Assembly (NCBI GenBank): GCA_902771155.1
Contig: CACXVS010000002.1
Coordinates: 1-64,000, forward strand
Reading direction: 5' to 3'
Source: an uncultured Prevotellaceae bacterium
GTDB taxonomy: Bacteria > Bacteroidota > Bacteroidia > Bacteroidales > Bacteroidaceae
DNA: 64,000 nt
Positions 34,426 to 43,700 of this stretch are shown in pieces (within the stretch, counting starts at the first letter, position 1; each line of letters begins with the position of its first letter). The notes under the pieces were generated by a model. That model worked only from the letters and a program-made list of their open reading frames with translations. It did not search any database and was not told where the DNA came from. Position numbers and translations under genes: made by a program.

Positions 34426-35598
34426 ATGATTACCAAAATACAACCAGCAGAGAGACTTAGTTTAGTACAGGAGTACTATTTTAGTAGGAAATTGAAGGAA
34501 GTGGCCCAGTTGAATGCCGAGGGCAAGGATATCATCAGTCTTGCCATCGGTAGTCCGGATATGCCGCCATCAGAACAGACCATCAATAAACTGTGCGAGG
34601 TGGCTCGTCAGCCCAATGCACATGGTTACCAGCCCACGATGGGTACACCAGAACTTCGCGAGGCGATGGCTGGTTTCTATAAACGCTGGTATGGTGTTGA
34701 CTTGGATGCCAAGACAGAGGTGCTCCCACTGATCGGTTCGAAGGAGGGCATCCTGCATGTTACGCTGGCTTTTGTGAACCCAGGCGACGAGGTGCTGGTG
34801 CCTAACCCCGGCTACCCCACTTACACTTCGCTCTCGAAGATACTGGGTGCGAAGATCGTGAACTACAATCTGCGTGAGGATAACGGTTGGCAGCCCGATT
34901 TCGAGGAACTTGAGAAAATGGACCTCTCGAGGGTGAATCTGATGTGGACCAACTATCCCAACATGCCAACGGGAGGCAGGGCCCAGCGCGCCACCTACGA
35001 GCGACTGGTGAAGTTTGCCAAGGAGCATAGCATCGTCGTTGTGAACGACAATCCCTATTCGTTTATCCTGAGCGAGGAACATCTGAGTATCCTCCAGATA
35101 CCTGGTGCCAAGGACTGCTGTGTTGAGTTCAACTCTATGTCGAAGAGTCATAACATGCCAGGCTGGCGTGTAGGACTCTGTGCCACCAATGCCGAGTTTA
35201 TCACATGGATCCTGAAGGTGCAGTCGAATATAGAGAGCGGCACCTTCCGTGGCATCCAACTGGCTGCGGCTGAGGCTTATAACAACAGTGAGGAGTGGCA
35301 TCGTGAGTACAATATCGACACCTATGCGCGTCGTCGCCAGTGGGCAGAGAAGATTATGGAAGTCTTGGGTTGCACCTATGATAAGAACCAGGTGGGTATG
35401 TTCCTCTGGGGCAAGATTCCCGAGAGCATTCAGAACGTAGAGGACCTGACGGAGCGTGTGCTCCATGAGGCGCGAGTGTTCATCACCCCGGGTTTCATCT
35501 TCGGCAGCAACGGTCAGCGCTATATCCGCATCTCCCTCTGTGCCAAGGAGGAAAAAATCGAAGCCGCCCTTCATAGAATTGAAGAATTGAAGGATTGA
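34426..35598 (+). CDS. Class I PLP-dependent aminotransferase of the Phe/Tyr operon
   Basis: This 390-residue enzyme is a fold-type I aminotransferase. The PLP Lys is K240 in SMSKSHNMPGWRVG; MWTNYPNMPTGGRA carries the Asn-Pro-like motif and the C-terminal Arg that binds substrate carboxylate is in QRYIRISLC. Its place between pheA and the DAHP synthase gene suggests it turns phenylpyruvate and hydroxyphenylpyruvate into Phe and Tyr, although the family also contains alanine and diaminopimelate aminotransferases. The last residues (RIEELKD) are encoded by the beginning of a GAATTGAA-type repeat tract that continues past the stop. Confidence 0.9.
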   Translation: MITKIQPAERLSLVQEYYFSRKLKEVAQLNAEGKDIISLAIGSPDMPPSEQTINKLCEVARQPNAHGYQPTMGTPELREAMAGFYKRWYGVDLDAKTEVLPLIGSKEGILHVTLAFVNPGDEVLVPNPGYPTYTSLSKILGAKIVNYNLREDNGWQPDFEELEKMDLSRVNLMWTNYPNMPTGGRAQRATYERLVKFAKEHSIVVVNDNPYSFILSEEHLSILQIPGAKDCCVEFNSMSKSHNMPGWRVGLCATNAEFITWILKVQSNIESGTFRGIQLAAAEAYNNSEEWHREYNIDTYARRRQWAEKIMEVLGCTYDKNQVGMFLWGKIPESIQNVEDLTERVLHEARVFITPGFIFGSNGQRYIRISLCAKEEKIEAALHRIEELKD

Positions 35599-35599
35599 A

Positions 35600-36036
35600 G
35601 AATTGAAGAATTGAAAAAATGAAGAATTGAAATTCTTATGAAGGAGATTGTGATTGCGAATTTAAGTTTAGACTTTGCTCTGCGAATAGTGAATCTGTAT
35701 AAGTATTTATGCATTGACAAGCAAGAGCATGTGATGTCTAAGCAATTGCTACGCAGTGGAACAAGTATAGGAGCGAATATAGCGGAAAGTGAACATGCGC
35801 AAAGTAAAGCTGACTTTCAGGCAAAGTTGTACATTTCTCTTAAAGAGGCAAATGAAACAAAATATTGGTTAACTTTGCTAAGTAGGTCTTCTTTTCTATC
35901 AGATGATGAGTATGAGTCGTTAATGAAAGATTTGCGTATTATTATAGGTACATTAGTAAATACAATTAAAAAAATAAAAGATAACCCAACAGAATTGTAA
36001 GAATAGAAAAACTTCAATTTTTCAATTCTTCAATTC
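35600..36036. repeat. 25-bp inverted repeats flanking the four-helix-bundle gene
   Basis: The left arm at 35600-35624 (GAATTGAAGAATTG, then an A-run and TGAAG) matches the complement of the right arm at 36012-36036 in 24 of 25 positions. Both arms belong to the dispersed GAATTGAA-type repeats. They bracket the gene at 35638 and could pair in the transcript. No target-site duplication was recognised. Confidence 0.7.
35638..36000 (+). CDS. Four-helix-bundle protein of the S23/23S intervening-sequence family
   Basis: This 120-residue helical protein matches the S23/TIGR02436 family. The hallmarks are the LRSGTSIGANIAESEHAQSK block and the LKEANETKYWLTLLSRS helix. Family members are found in intervening sequences of 23S rRNA genes, as stand-alone genes and, as relatives, in diversity-generating retroelements (Avd); their biochemical role is unclear. 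It interrupts an otherwise purely biosynthetic operon, is more AT-rich than its neighbours and is flanked by inverted repeats, so it looks like an insertion. Confidence 0.88.
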   Translation: MKEIVIANLSLDFALRIVNLYKYLCIDKQEHVMSKQLLRSGTSIGANIAESEHAQSKADFQAKLYISLKEANETKYWLTLLSRSSFLSDDEYESLMKDLRIIIGTLVNTIKKIKDNPTEL

Positions 36037-36053
36037 TTCAACTTTAAAAAGTT

Positions 36054-37118
36054 ATGGAACTGGAATTAGCACCATTGAATTTACCGAGTGACAATGAACG
36101 TCCCTTCGTGATTGCAGGCCCTTGCTCTGCAGAAACAGAGGAACAAGTGATGACAACGGCACGTGAACTGGCCATGAAAGGCTGTCACAACTTCCGTGCA
36201 GGCGTGTGGAAACCCCGTACCAAACCCGGTGGTTTCGAAGGTCACGGAGAGCCTGCCCTCGTATGGCTGGCCCAAGTGAAGAAAGAGACGAAGATGCTCG
36301 TCTCTACCGAGGTCGCCACACCTGAGCATGTGGAACTGGCATTGAAGTATGGCATCGATATCCTCTGGATAGGTGCCCGTACCTCGGCTAACCCCTTCGC
36401 CATGCAGGCCATTGCCGATGCCTTGAAGGGTGTCGATGTGCCTGTATTCGTGAAGAATCCCGTCAATCCTGATTTGGAACTCTGGATTGGTGCCTTGGAG
36501 CGCATCAACCAGGCTGGCATCAAGCGGTTGGGAGCCATCCATCGTGGTTTCTCGAGTTATGAACAGAAGATTTATCGTAACGCACCAATGTGGCAGATTC
36601 CCATCGAGTTACGTCGTCGTATTCCCGAGTTGCCAATCATTAGTGACCCCTCTCATATCGGAGGTCGTCGCGAACTGGTGGCCCCACTTTGTCAGCAGGC
36701 TATGGACCTCGGTTTCGACGGACTGATCATTGAGAGTCACTGTGATCCTGACAAGGCTTGGAGCGATGCCAAGCAACAGGTGACACCCGATGTACTCGAC
36801 TATATCCTGAGTCTGTTGGTGATTCGTGATGAGAAGCAGTCGACGGAGGGAATCAGTCAGTTGCGTAAGCAGATTGATGAGCTCGACAACCAGTTGATGG
36901 ATCTGTTGGCCAAGCGTATGAAGGTGTGCCGCGAGATTGGTCAGTACAAGAAGGAGCACAACATGACCGTGCTGCAGGCCAACCGCTATAATGAGATCCT
37001 GAACAAGCGTGGTGCCCAGGGTTCGCTCTGTGGTATGGATCCGGAGTTTGTCGCCCACGTCTTCGAGAACATCCACGAGGAGAGTGTTCGTCAGCAAATA
37101 GAGATCATTAACAAATAG
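36054..37118 (+). CDS. Bifunctional DAHP synthase / chorismate mutase
   Basis: This 354-residue fusion joins the first step of the shikimate pathway to the branch point for Phe and Tyr. Residues 1-265 are a class I-beta (KDO8P-like) DAHP synthase with FVIAGPCSAETEEQ, RAGVWKPRTKPGGF, WIGARTSANPF, KNPVNPDLELW and ISDPSHIGGRRELV. Residues 275-354 are an AroQ-type chorismate mutase with QLRKQIDELDNQLMDLLAKR and YNEILNKRG. Fusion to the mutase commonly gives feedback control by prephenate. It lies between the S23-family insertion and tyrA. Confidence 0.95.
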   Translation: MELELAPLNLPSDNERPFVIAGPCSAETEEQVMTTARELAMKGCHNFRAGVWKPRTKPGGFEGHGEPALVWLAQVKKETKMLVSTEVATPEHVELALKYGIDILWIGARTSANPFAMQAIADALKGVDVPVFVKNPVNPDLELWIGALERINQAGIKRLGAIHRGFSSYEQKIYRNAPMWQIPIELRRRIPELPIISDPSHIGGRRELVAPLCQQAMDLGFDGLIIESHCDPDKAWSDAKQQVTPDVLDYILSLLVIRDEKQSTEGISQLRKQIDELDNQLMDLLAKRMKVCREIGQYKKEHNMTVLQANRYNEILNKRGAQGSLCGMDPEFVAHVFENIHEESVRQQIEIINK

Positions 37119-37206
37119 AATTGAAGAGTTGAAGAATTGAAAAATTGAAGTCCATACAAAAAGAAAAACTTCAATTCTTCAATTCTTCAATTCTTAAACT
37201 TTAAAA
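37119..37206. repeat. GAATTGAA-type repeats forming a 22-bp hairpin between two operon genes
   Basis: TTGAAGAATTGAAAAATTG with AAG at 37129-37150 pairs with the CTTCAATTCTTCAATTC tract at 37169-37190 in 21 of 22 positions, leaving an 18-base loop. There is no T-run, so it is not a standard terminator. It separates the DAHPS-CM gene from tyrA. Confidence 0.75.
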
Positions 37207-37208
37207 TT

Positions 37209-38009
37209 ATGAAAATATTAGTAATGGGAGCAGGAAAGATGGGATCGTTCTTCATCGACCTGCTGAGTTTCGACCATGAGGTAGCGGTCTTCGAGAGAGA
37301 CCCTAAGCGGATGCGGTTTACCTACAACTGCCAGCGGTTTACAACCTATGAGGAAATCAAGGAGTTCAAGCCTGAACTGATGATCAATGCCGTCACCCTG
37401 AAATATACCATCCCTGTGTTCAAGGAGGTGATTCCCTATCTGCCTAAAGAGTGTATCATCAGCGACATCGCCTCGGTGAAGACGGATCTGAAGGAGTTCT
37501 ATGAGAGTACAGGCATGCGCTATGTATCGACACACCCGATGTTCGGACCTACCTTCGCCAACCTGCAGCAACTCTCAGAGGAGAATGCCATCATCATCAG
37601 CGAGGGCGACTACATGGGACGTATCTTCTTCAAGGACCTCTATCAGAAGCTCGGACTGAACATCTACGAGTACACCTTCGAGGAGCACGATAAGACGGTG
37701 GCTTACTCGTTGTCGATCCCCTTTGTTTCTACGTTTGTGTTTGCTGCTGTCATGAAGCATCAGGATGCACCCGGTACCACCTTTAAGCGTCACATGCGTA
37801 TTGCCAAGGGCGTGCTTAACGAGGACGACTACCTGTTGCAGGAAATCCTCTTCAACCCCTATACTCACGACCAGGTGTCGCAGATCCGTACGGAGCTGAA
37901 GGAACTGCTCGAGATTATCGACAACAAGGATGCCGACGGTATGAAAGGATATCTCACGAAGATTCGTAATAACGTGAAGCGCGACATTGAAATAAAATCG
38001 AAGAATTAA
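37209..38009 (+). CDS. tyrA: Prephenate dehydrogenase
   Basis: This 266-residue NAD(P)-dependent enzyme makes 4-hydroxyphenylpyruvate for Tyr synthesis. The nucleotide-binding motif ILVMGAGKMGSF opens the protein. Substrate motifs are IISDIASVKTDL and YVSTHPMFGPTFA, and the C-terminal half is the helical dimerisation domain. No ACT or fused mutase domain is present. It completes the Phe/Tyr set of this operon. Confidence 0.94.
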   Translation: MKILVMGAGKMGSFFIDLLSFDHEVAVFERDPKRMRFTYNCQRFTTYEEIKEFKPELMINAVTLKYTIPVFKEVIPYLPKECIISDIASVKTDLKEFYESTGMRYVSTHPMFGPTFANLQQLSEENAIIISEGDYMGRIFFKDLYQKLGLNIYEYTFEEHDKTVAYSLSIPFVSTFVFAAVMKHQDAPGTTFKRHMRIAKGVLNEDDYLLQEILFNPYTHDQVSQIRTELKELLEIIDNKDADGMKGYLTKIRNNVKRDIEIKSKN

Positions 38010-38037
38010 AAGATTGAAAAATTGAAATCAGGGTCAA

Positions 38038-38982
38038 ATGAACTTCAATTCTTCCATTCTTCAATTCTTCAATTCTTTGAAGTATCACCTCGTCGCTTTT
38101 ATAGTAGTAGCCATTTGGGGATCGACTTTTGTCTTCACCAAATTGCTGCTACTTAGCGGTTTGTCGCCTGCTCAGATCTTCACCCTGCGTTTCATCATAG
38201 CCTATGTCCTCCTCTTAGGCTATTCTCTGCTGATGCACAAGGGCAGAGTGAAACCTTTCAGCTGGCTCTCCGACTCGTGGAAGGATGAGTTGCTGATGGT
38301 GGCGCTGGGTGTCTCAGGTGGCTCACTTTATTTCCTGGCAGAGAACTCGTCGATGAACTATACGACGACCACCAACACCTCGCTGATTGTCAGTCTTTCG
38401 CCGTTAGTCGCCACTTTTCTGATCTCACTCTTCTACCAGTCGCAGCGTTTGGACCGTGTGCAGACGATGGGAACGCTGATGGCTGCCCTGGGTGTGATTG
38501 TCGTTGTGCTCAACGGGCGTTTCGTGCTCCACCTCTCGCCCTTAGGTGATTCGCTGGCTTTTAGTGCAGCATTGTGTTGGGGCTTCTATTCGTTGTTGAT
38601 GATTCGTGCCAACCAGCGTTACGATACGCTGTTCATCACGAGAAAGGTCTTTTTCTATGGTCTGCTTTCAATGATTCCCTATTTCCTCGTGTTTTCCGAC
38701 GAGGCTTGGATCTTCACGTCTTCCATCTCCCACTTTTTCAATTTCTCGATTCTTCTTAATCTCCTCTTTCTGAGTTGTGTGGCCTCGATGGGGTGCTATC
38801 TGGCGTGGAACTGGGTATTGAAGAAACTGGGTGCCGTCGTCGCCACCAACTATGTCTATTTCAATCCCGTCACTACCATCCTCTTTGCCTGGGCCATTCT
38901 GTCAGAGCAGATTACCATCTTCTTTCTCCTTGGAACAAGCCTCATTCTGGCAGGTATGTATCTGGCAGATAAGAAAAAGTAA
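38038..38982 (+). CDS. EamA/DMT family transporter
   Basis: This 314-residue inner-membrane protein has about ten hydrophobic segments in two EamA halves; WGSTFVFTKLLL and LRFIIAYVLLLGYSLL are typical of the first, YFNPVTTILFAWAIL of the second. Family members export metabolites such as amino acids, and a role in aromatic export is conceivable from position only. From the ATG at 38038 the first 14 residues (MNFNSSILQFFNSL) are encoded by the reversed GAATTGAA repeat. A TTG at 38077 giving MKYHLVAFIVVAIWG is an equally good start and looks more like homologous N-termini. Confidence 0.88.
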   Translation: MNFNSSILQFFNSLKYHLVAFIVVAIWGSTFVFTKLLLLSGLSPAQIFTLRFIIAYVLLLGYSLLMHKGRVKPFSWLSDSWKDELLMVALGVSGGSLYFLAENSSMNYTTTTNTSLIVSLSPLVATFLISLFYQSQRLDRVQTMGTLMAALGVIVVVLNGRFVLHLSPLGDSLAFSAALCWGFYSLLMIRANQRYDTLFITRKVFFYGLLSMIPYFLVFSDEAWIFTSSISHFFNFSILLNLLFLSCVASMGCYLAWNWVLKKLGAVVATNYVYFNPVTTILFAWAILSEQITIFFLLGTSLILAGMYLADKKK

Positions 38983-38991
38983 GCGTTTTTC

Positions 38992-39022
38992 TTTGTCGTT
39001 CCGATTATTCTTCTTATTTTTG
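38992..39022 (+). promoter_or_regulatory. Bacteroidetes-type promoter before the GlsB-like gene
   Basis: TTTG at 38992-38995 and TATTTTTG at 39015-39022 are 19 bases apart, 29 bases before the ATG at 39052. Confidence 0.75.
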
Positions 39023-39051
39023 CACCATCAAACCATTTAAACATTAGAATT

Positions 39052-39291
39052 ATGGGTATTATTCTTTCACTTCTTTTGGGATGTTTGGCTGGCTTCTGTG
39101 CTGGCAAGTTAATGAAAGGTGGCGGCTACGGCATCATCATGAATTGTGTGCTGGGTCTCTTTGGCGGTGTCCTCGGCGGTTGGTTATTCGACCTGATGGG
39201 CATCACATGGGGAGGTCTTCTCGGGCAGCTTGGCACAGCCATCATCGGTGCAGTTGTCATCCTCTGGATTGCCTCGCTGATTAAGAAATAA
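39052..39291 (+). CDS. GlsB/YeaQ/YmgE-type small membrane protein
   Basis: This 79-residue Gly-rich protein has three hydrophobic helices with the family pattern GCLAGFCAGKLMKGGGYGII, VLGLFGGVLGGWLFDLMG and a C-terminal AIIGAVVILWIASLIKK. Relatives are stress-induced membrane proteins of unclear biochemical function, formerly called transglycosylase-associated proteins. It has its own promoter and is followed 5 bases later by the IMPase-like gene. Confidence 0.88.
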   Translation: MGIILSLLLGCLAGFCAGKLMKGGGYGIIMNCVLGLFGGVLGGWLFDLMGITWGGLLGQLGTAIIGAVVILWIASLIKK

Positions 39292-39296
39292 CAGAT

Positions 39297-40085
39297 ATGG
39301 ATTTAGAGAAACTCACGTTGTCCGTCTGTGAAATTGCGAGGCGGGCAGGTGATTATATTCGGGAGGAACGCAAGAAGTTCTCCCTCGACAGCGTGGAGCG
39401 TAAACATGCCCACGACTATGTGTCGTATGTCGATAAGGGCTCGGAACGATTGATTGTTAGTGCCCTTCGTGAGTTATTGTCAGAGGCTGGTTTTATCACA
39501 GAGGAAGGACTGGCAGGTCATGATACCGAGCAGATGCTCTGGGTGGTGGATCCCCTCGACGGCACCACCAACTTCATCCATCAGTATGCGCCTTATGCTG
39601 TGAGTATCGCCCTTTTGCAGGGTAAGGATATTCTTGTCGGTGTGGTCTATGAGATCTGTGCCGATGAGTGTTTCTATGCCTGGCAGGGTGGGGGCGCTTA
39701 CCTTGACGGGGCACCTTTGCACGTCAGCAACCAGCGTCTTCAGGATGCACTGCTCTGCTTTCAGCTGCCATACAATAGCGAGGCCTACAAGCCTGTTGTT
39801 AAACAACTGATTGATGAGTTCTATGGCCGTGTAGGCAGTATCCGGGCCTGTGGCTCTGCAGCAATGGCACTCTGTCATGTAGCCGCTGGGCGACTCGACG
39901 GCTATGCCGAGAAATACATCGGCCAGTGGGACTATATGGCAGGCAGTCTGATCGTACTGGAGGCTGGTGGTGAGGTGACCGACTATGACGGCTCTGACGA
40001 TTTCACCCAGGGCAACAGTGTGGTGGCCACCAACGGCGTCATCCAGCAAGACATTCTATCGGTACTGAAATCAATCAAGAAATAA
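39297..40085 (+). CDS. Inositol monophosphatase family protein
   Basis: This 262-residue protein is a Mg-dependent, Li-sensitive-type phosphatase. Motif 1 is WVVDPLDGTTNFIHQ with metal-binding Asp residues, preceded by ITEEG with a metal-binding Glu. Motif 2 is QWDYMAGSLIVLEAGGEVTD. Length is normal. In bacteria this family includes SuhB and phosphatases acting on inositol phosphates, PAP or sugar phosphates, so the substrate is open. It starts 5 bases after the GlsB-like gene and is followed 5 bases later by a Nudix gene. Confidence 0.92.
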   Translation: MDLEKLTLSVCEIARRAGDYIREERKKFSLDSVERKHAHDYVSYVDKGSERLIVSALRELLSEAGFITEEGLAGHDTEQMLWVVDPLDGTTNFIHQYAPYAVSIALLQGKDILVGVVYEICADECFYAWQGGGAYLDGAPLHVSNQRLQDALLCFQLPYNSEAYKPVVKQLIDEFYGRVGSIRACGSAAMALCHVAAGRLDGYAEKYIGQWDYMAGSLIVLEAGGEVTDYDGSDDFTQGNSVVATNGVIQQDILSVLKSIKK

Positions 40086-40090
40086 CGGCG

Positions 40091-40597
40091 ATGAAGGATA
40101 ACAGTCAAGAGGTTTTCCCTCTTGTAGATGAACAAGGACAGGTGATAGGCTCGGCCACTCGCGGAGAGTGCCATAGCGGGTCGTTTCTGCTGCATCCCGT
40201 GGTGCATCTCCATGTCTTTAATTCCAAGGGTGAGGTCTATCTGCAGAAGCGTCCGGAATGGAAGGATATCCAGCCCGGAAAGTGGGATACATCGGTAGGT
40301 GGTCATATCGACTACGGAGAGACGCCCGAGGAAGCCCTCACTCGTGAGGTGCGTGAGGAACTGGGCATTACCGACTTCGTGCCCGAGCGGGTGGGGCAGT
40401 ATGTCTTTGAGAGTCGCAGAGAACATGAGTACGTCTATGTCCACAAGACGGTTTACGACGGACCCGTCTGTCCTTCGGCATCAGAACTCGACGGTGGCCG
40501 TTTCTGGTCTGTTGAGGATATCCGCGCTGCTATAGGCCAAGGTATTTTCACTCCCAATTTTGAGAGTGAGTTCCAGCGTTTCTTCCTGGGGGCTTGA
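40091..40597 (+). CDS. Nudix hydrolase
   Basis: This 168-residue protein has a complete Nudix box, GHIDYGETPEEALTREVREE followed by LGI, fitting Gx5Ex7REUxEExGU. The preceding VYLQKRPEWKDIQPGKWDTS resembles the isopentenyl-diphosphate isomerase/YfcD-like branch. It hydrolyses a nucleoside diphosphate linked to another group, but the substrate is not predictable here. It ends the short operon beginning at 39052. Confidence 0.9.
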   Translation: MKDNSQEVFPLVDEQGQVIGSATRGECHSGSFLLHPVVHLHVFNSKGEVYLQKRPEWKDIQPGKWDTSVGGHIDYGETPEEALTREVREELGITDFVPERVGQYVFESRREHEYVYVHKTVYDGPVCPSASELDGGRFWSVEDIRAAIGQGIFTPNFESEFQRFFLGA

Positions 40598-40621
40598 TTT
40601 TTTCCAGTGCGTTTTTTTTTG

Positions 40622-40659
40622 CGGGTACACGTAGAAAAAATTACTGCTACGTGTACCCG
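40622..40659. promoter_or_regulatory. 13-bp inverted repeat upstream of the giant surface protein gene
   Basis: CGGGTACACGTAG (40622-40634) and CTACGTGTACCCG (40647-40659) are perfect inverted repeats with a 12-base loop. A third half-site GCTACGTGTGG follows at about 40668. It could be the operator for the promoter at 40707 or the terminator of the Nudix operon, but no T-run follows the stem. Confidence 0.55.
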
Positions 40660-40706
40660 TAAAATATGCTACGTGTGGTAGTAAAATGGAAAAAATAACG
40701 TGATTG

Positions 40707-40738
40707 TTTGCATTATTCAGAGAAATTTCTTATTTTTG
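40707..40738 (+). promoter_or_regulatory. Bacteroidetes-type promoter of the giant surface protein gene
   Basis: TTTG at 40707-40710 and TATTTTTG at 40731-40738 are separated by 20 bases and lie 28 bases before the ATG at 40767. Confidence 0.75.
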
Positions 40739-40766
40739 CAACGTCAATACATGTAATTATTACAAG

Positions 40767-43700
40767 ATGAAACGATTTCTCTATACCATAGTCCTGATGG
40801 CAGGCCTTTTTGGTGGGGTAAGCCGTGCGTATGCGTTAAGTGGATCAGGAACGTCTGCTAATCCGTATACAATCTCCTCAGAGGCAGACTGGAAAGAGAT
40901 TGCGAATAGTATTAATAATGGCAATATATCTGCTTCGTGTAATATTAAACTGGAAAAGGATATTGCGGTTTATTTTACAACTCCATTGCATGCTATTGGC
41001 GGTTATATAGAACGTCCATTTAAAGGAACCTTCGACGGTCAAGGCCACACGCTGACCATAGATTTGACATGGCCTGCTGAGTACTTAGCTCCTTTTAGAA
41101 TAATTAGTGACAATGCCAAGATACAGAATTTGAGAGTAGATGGCACCATTAAATCATCATCTAATAAGTTTGCAGGGGGGATTGTTGGGCGGTCACTTTT
41201 AGGCAACGAAACTATCAGTAACTGTATATGTAGTGTGACTATTGATTCAAGTGTCAATGACGATGGATCACATGGAGGAATTATCGGTGAAGTAGGGAAT
41301 TTATATAGTGATGGTTATTCTCCTTTGACAATAGAGAACTGTTTGTTTGCAGGGAAACTTCTTGGTTCTGGCACTAATAACTGTGGAGGTTTTGTAGGAA
41401 CCGGAACTAATGCAAATTGTGGAAATGTAGAAATTAAGAATTGCGTCTTTGCTCCTACAGAGATTACTATGTCTAGAAATGGTAGCGCGACATTCAGCCG
41501 TGCGACTCATACCTCCTATTCTAATTGTTACTATATTACCCAATTTGGAGATAAAAATGGCAGAGCGCAATATTCAAGCTCTTCTTCTCTAAGTGACAAA
41601 TGGGTGAAAGACGAAACCAATAATCCGAATAGACCTTATTTGGAAACATTTGCCAGTAAAGTTAGAGTTACGGGATGGGTAAAAGGCTCTTATTACAACA
41701 CTGTTAAAATTAAACGTTGGAATAACATCTCTGATTACGTAGGTAGTGCGCAACCTATCTTTACTTTTAAATCTTTAGATGGTGGTGGTTATAATAGCAA
41801 TCAACCTCCTACCTCAACATCTGGGCATTTTATTGTAACAGCTGTCATGCCTGATAACTGGACAAGTACTGCGAATTTCTGGGTTGTAGAACCACCGACG
41901 GCTAACTCACTCACGTATAACAGAGCTGACCAACCACTTTTGACTGCATCTACTTCGCCCGCCAATGCAGGCACCTTCTATTACATCTTTAATGGCTCAA
42001 CTAGCTCTACAATACCAACAGCTAAAGAAGTAGGAAACTATAGCGTCTCTTTCTTTGTCTCTTTTGTAGGTCATTCCGGTTATGAAGATATTGGTACCTC
42101 AGAGTATCCTGCAGGCAGCGTGGATGTGACGATAGCACCGAAAAATGTCTCTGCGCCAACCATCGAGTTAAGCCAGACAACCTATACGTATGACAACACG
42201 GCTAAGCAGCCATCAGTATTATCGGTAAAAGATGGCAACGATGTAATTCCTACTTCTGAGTATTCTGTTTCCTATTCTGACAATACGAATGCGGGAACTA
42301 ATGCTACGGTGACCGTCACGGATAAAGAAGGTGGTAACTATGTCGTCAAAGGCAGGGCCACTTTTACCATCAACCCCAAGGAAGTGAGCTCACCAACTAT
42401 AGAGATACCTGCAACAGTAACCTATACAGGCTCAGCCTTAACGCCTACCGTAACAATAAAGGATGGGAATACTGAGATCCCTTCGTCGGAGTACACCGTC
42501 AGTTATAGTAACAATGTCAATGTCGGAGATGAGCCTGTGGTGACTATCACAGATAAGACGGGTGGTAATTATACGGTCAATTCTACGACGACTACATTCA
42601 CGATTGTCAAGGCTGCCCCCACTTATACTGCTCCCACATCGAAGGACCCCACTTATAACATGAATGTGCAGGAGCTGATTAATCCGGGTAGCACAAATCA
42701 TGGAATCTTTGAGTATAGTACCGACGGAACGAACTTCACGACCTCTACCACGGGGCTGGTTGGTACCGATGCCAAGGATTATCTGATCTATTACAGAATT
42801 AAGGGCGATTCCAACCATAGCGATGTGGGTTATAATCCTAGTCCTGCTCTTACACTTACAGTAACCATCAAGCCCAAACCCGTAAGCAGTCCTGAGATCC
42901 TGTTGAGTCCGAATGTGTATTATTACGATGGTACGGCCAAGACACCTGCTGTGACGGTGAGAGACGAAGGTGTAGTGATTCCGTCGACAGAATATACGGT
43001 CGATTATGGAAATAATGTCAATGCCGGTAAAGTGACGGTGACCTTGACAGATAACCCCGGCGGTAACTATAATGTTAGTGGTACCCAGACGTTTACCATT
43101 GTCGCTCAGGCCCCCACCGTTACACCTCCTACGGCTATCTCAGGTCTTATTTATAATACAAAACCACAGAACTTGCTGATGGCAGGAACAGCCGTTGGTG
43201 GCACCGTGGAGTATAGCCTCGACGGCACGACTTACTCTACAACCATCCCTCAAGGTCAGGATGCCAAGCAGTATCCTGTGTATTACAGGGTAAAGGGAGA
43301 TGCTAATCATACTGACAGGGATCCTGTGCAGCTCTATGTCACCATTAGTCCTAAGACGGTAAGCAGTCCTACCATCAACCTGAATCCTTCAAGTTTTACT
43401 TACGACGGTACGAAGAAGGAGCCCACGGTAACGGTAAAAGACGGTGAGACGGTGATTCCTGCGTCGGAATATGCCGTAGAATATTCTAATAATGTTGAGG
43501 TGGGTACGGCCATGGTGATCATTACGGATAATACGGGTGGCAACTATATTGTGAACGGCTCTACCAATTTCACGATTCTATCAGCAGGCTCTGGCATCAC
43601 ACCGCCTACGGCGAAGACCGACCTCGTGTATAATGGCGAGAATCAGGATCTGGTGACTGAAGGAAGTGCCTCGGGTGGCACGATGTACTACGGTCTCAGT

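Noticed and set aside
35638..36000. Diversity-generating retroelement accessory gene (Avd)
   Set aside because: The protein is related to Avd, but no reverse transcriptase, template repeat or variable repeat was seen nearby.
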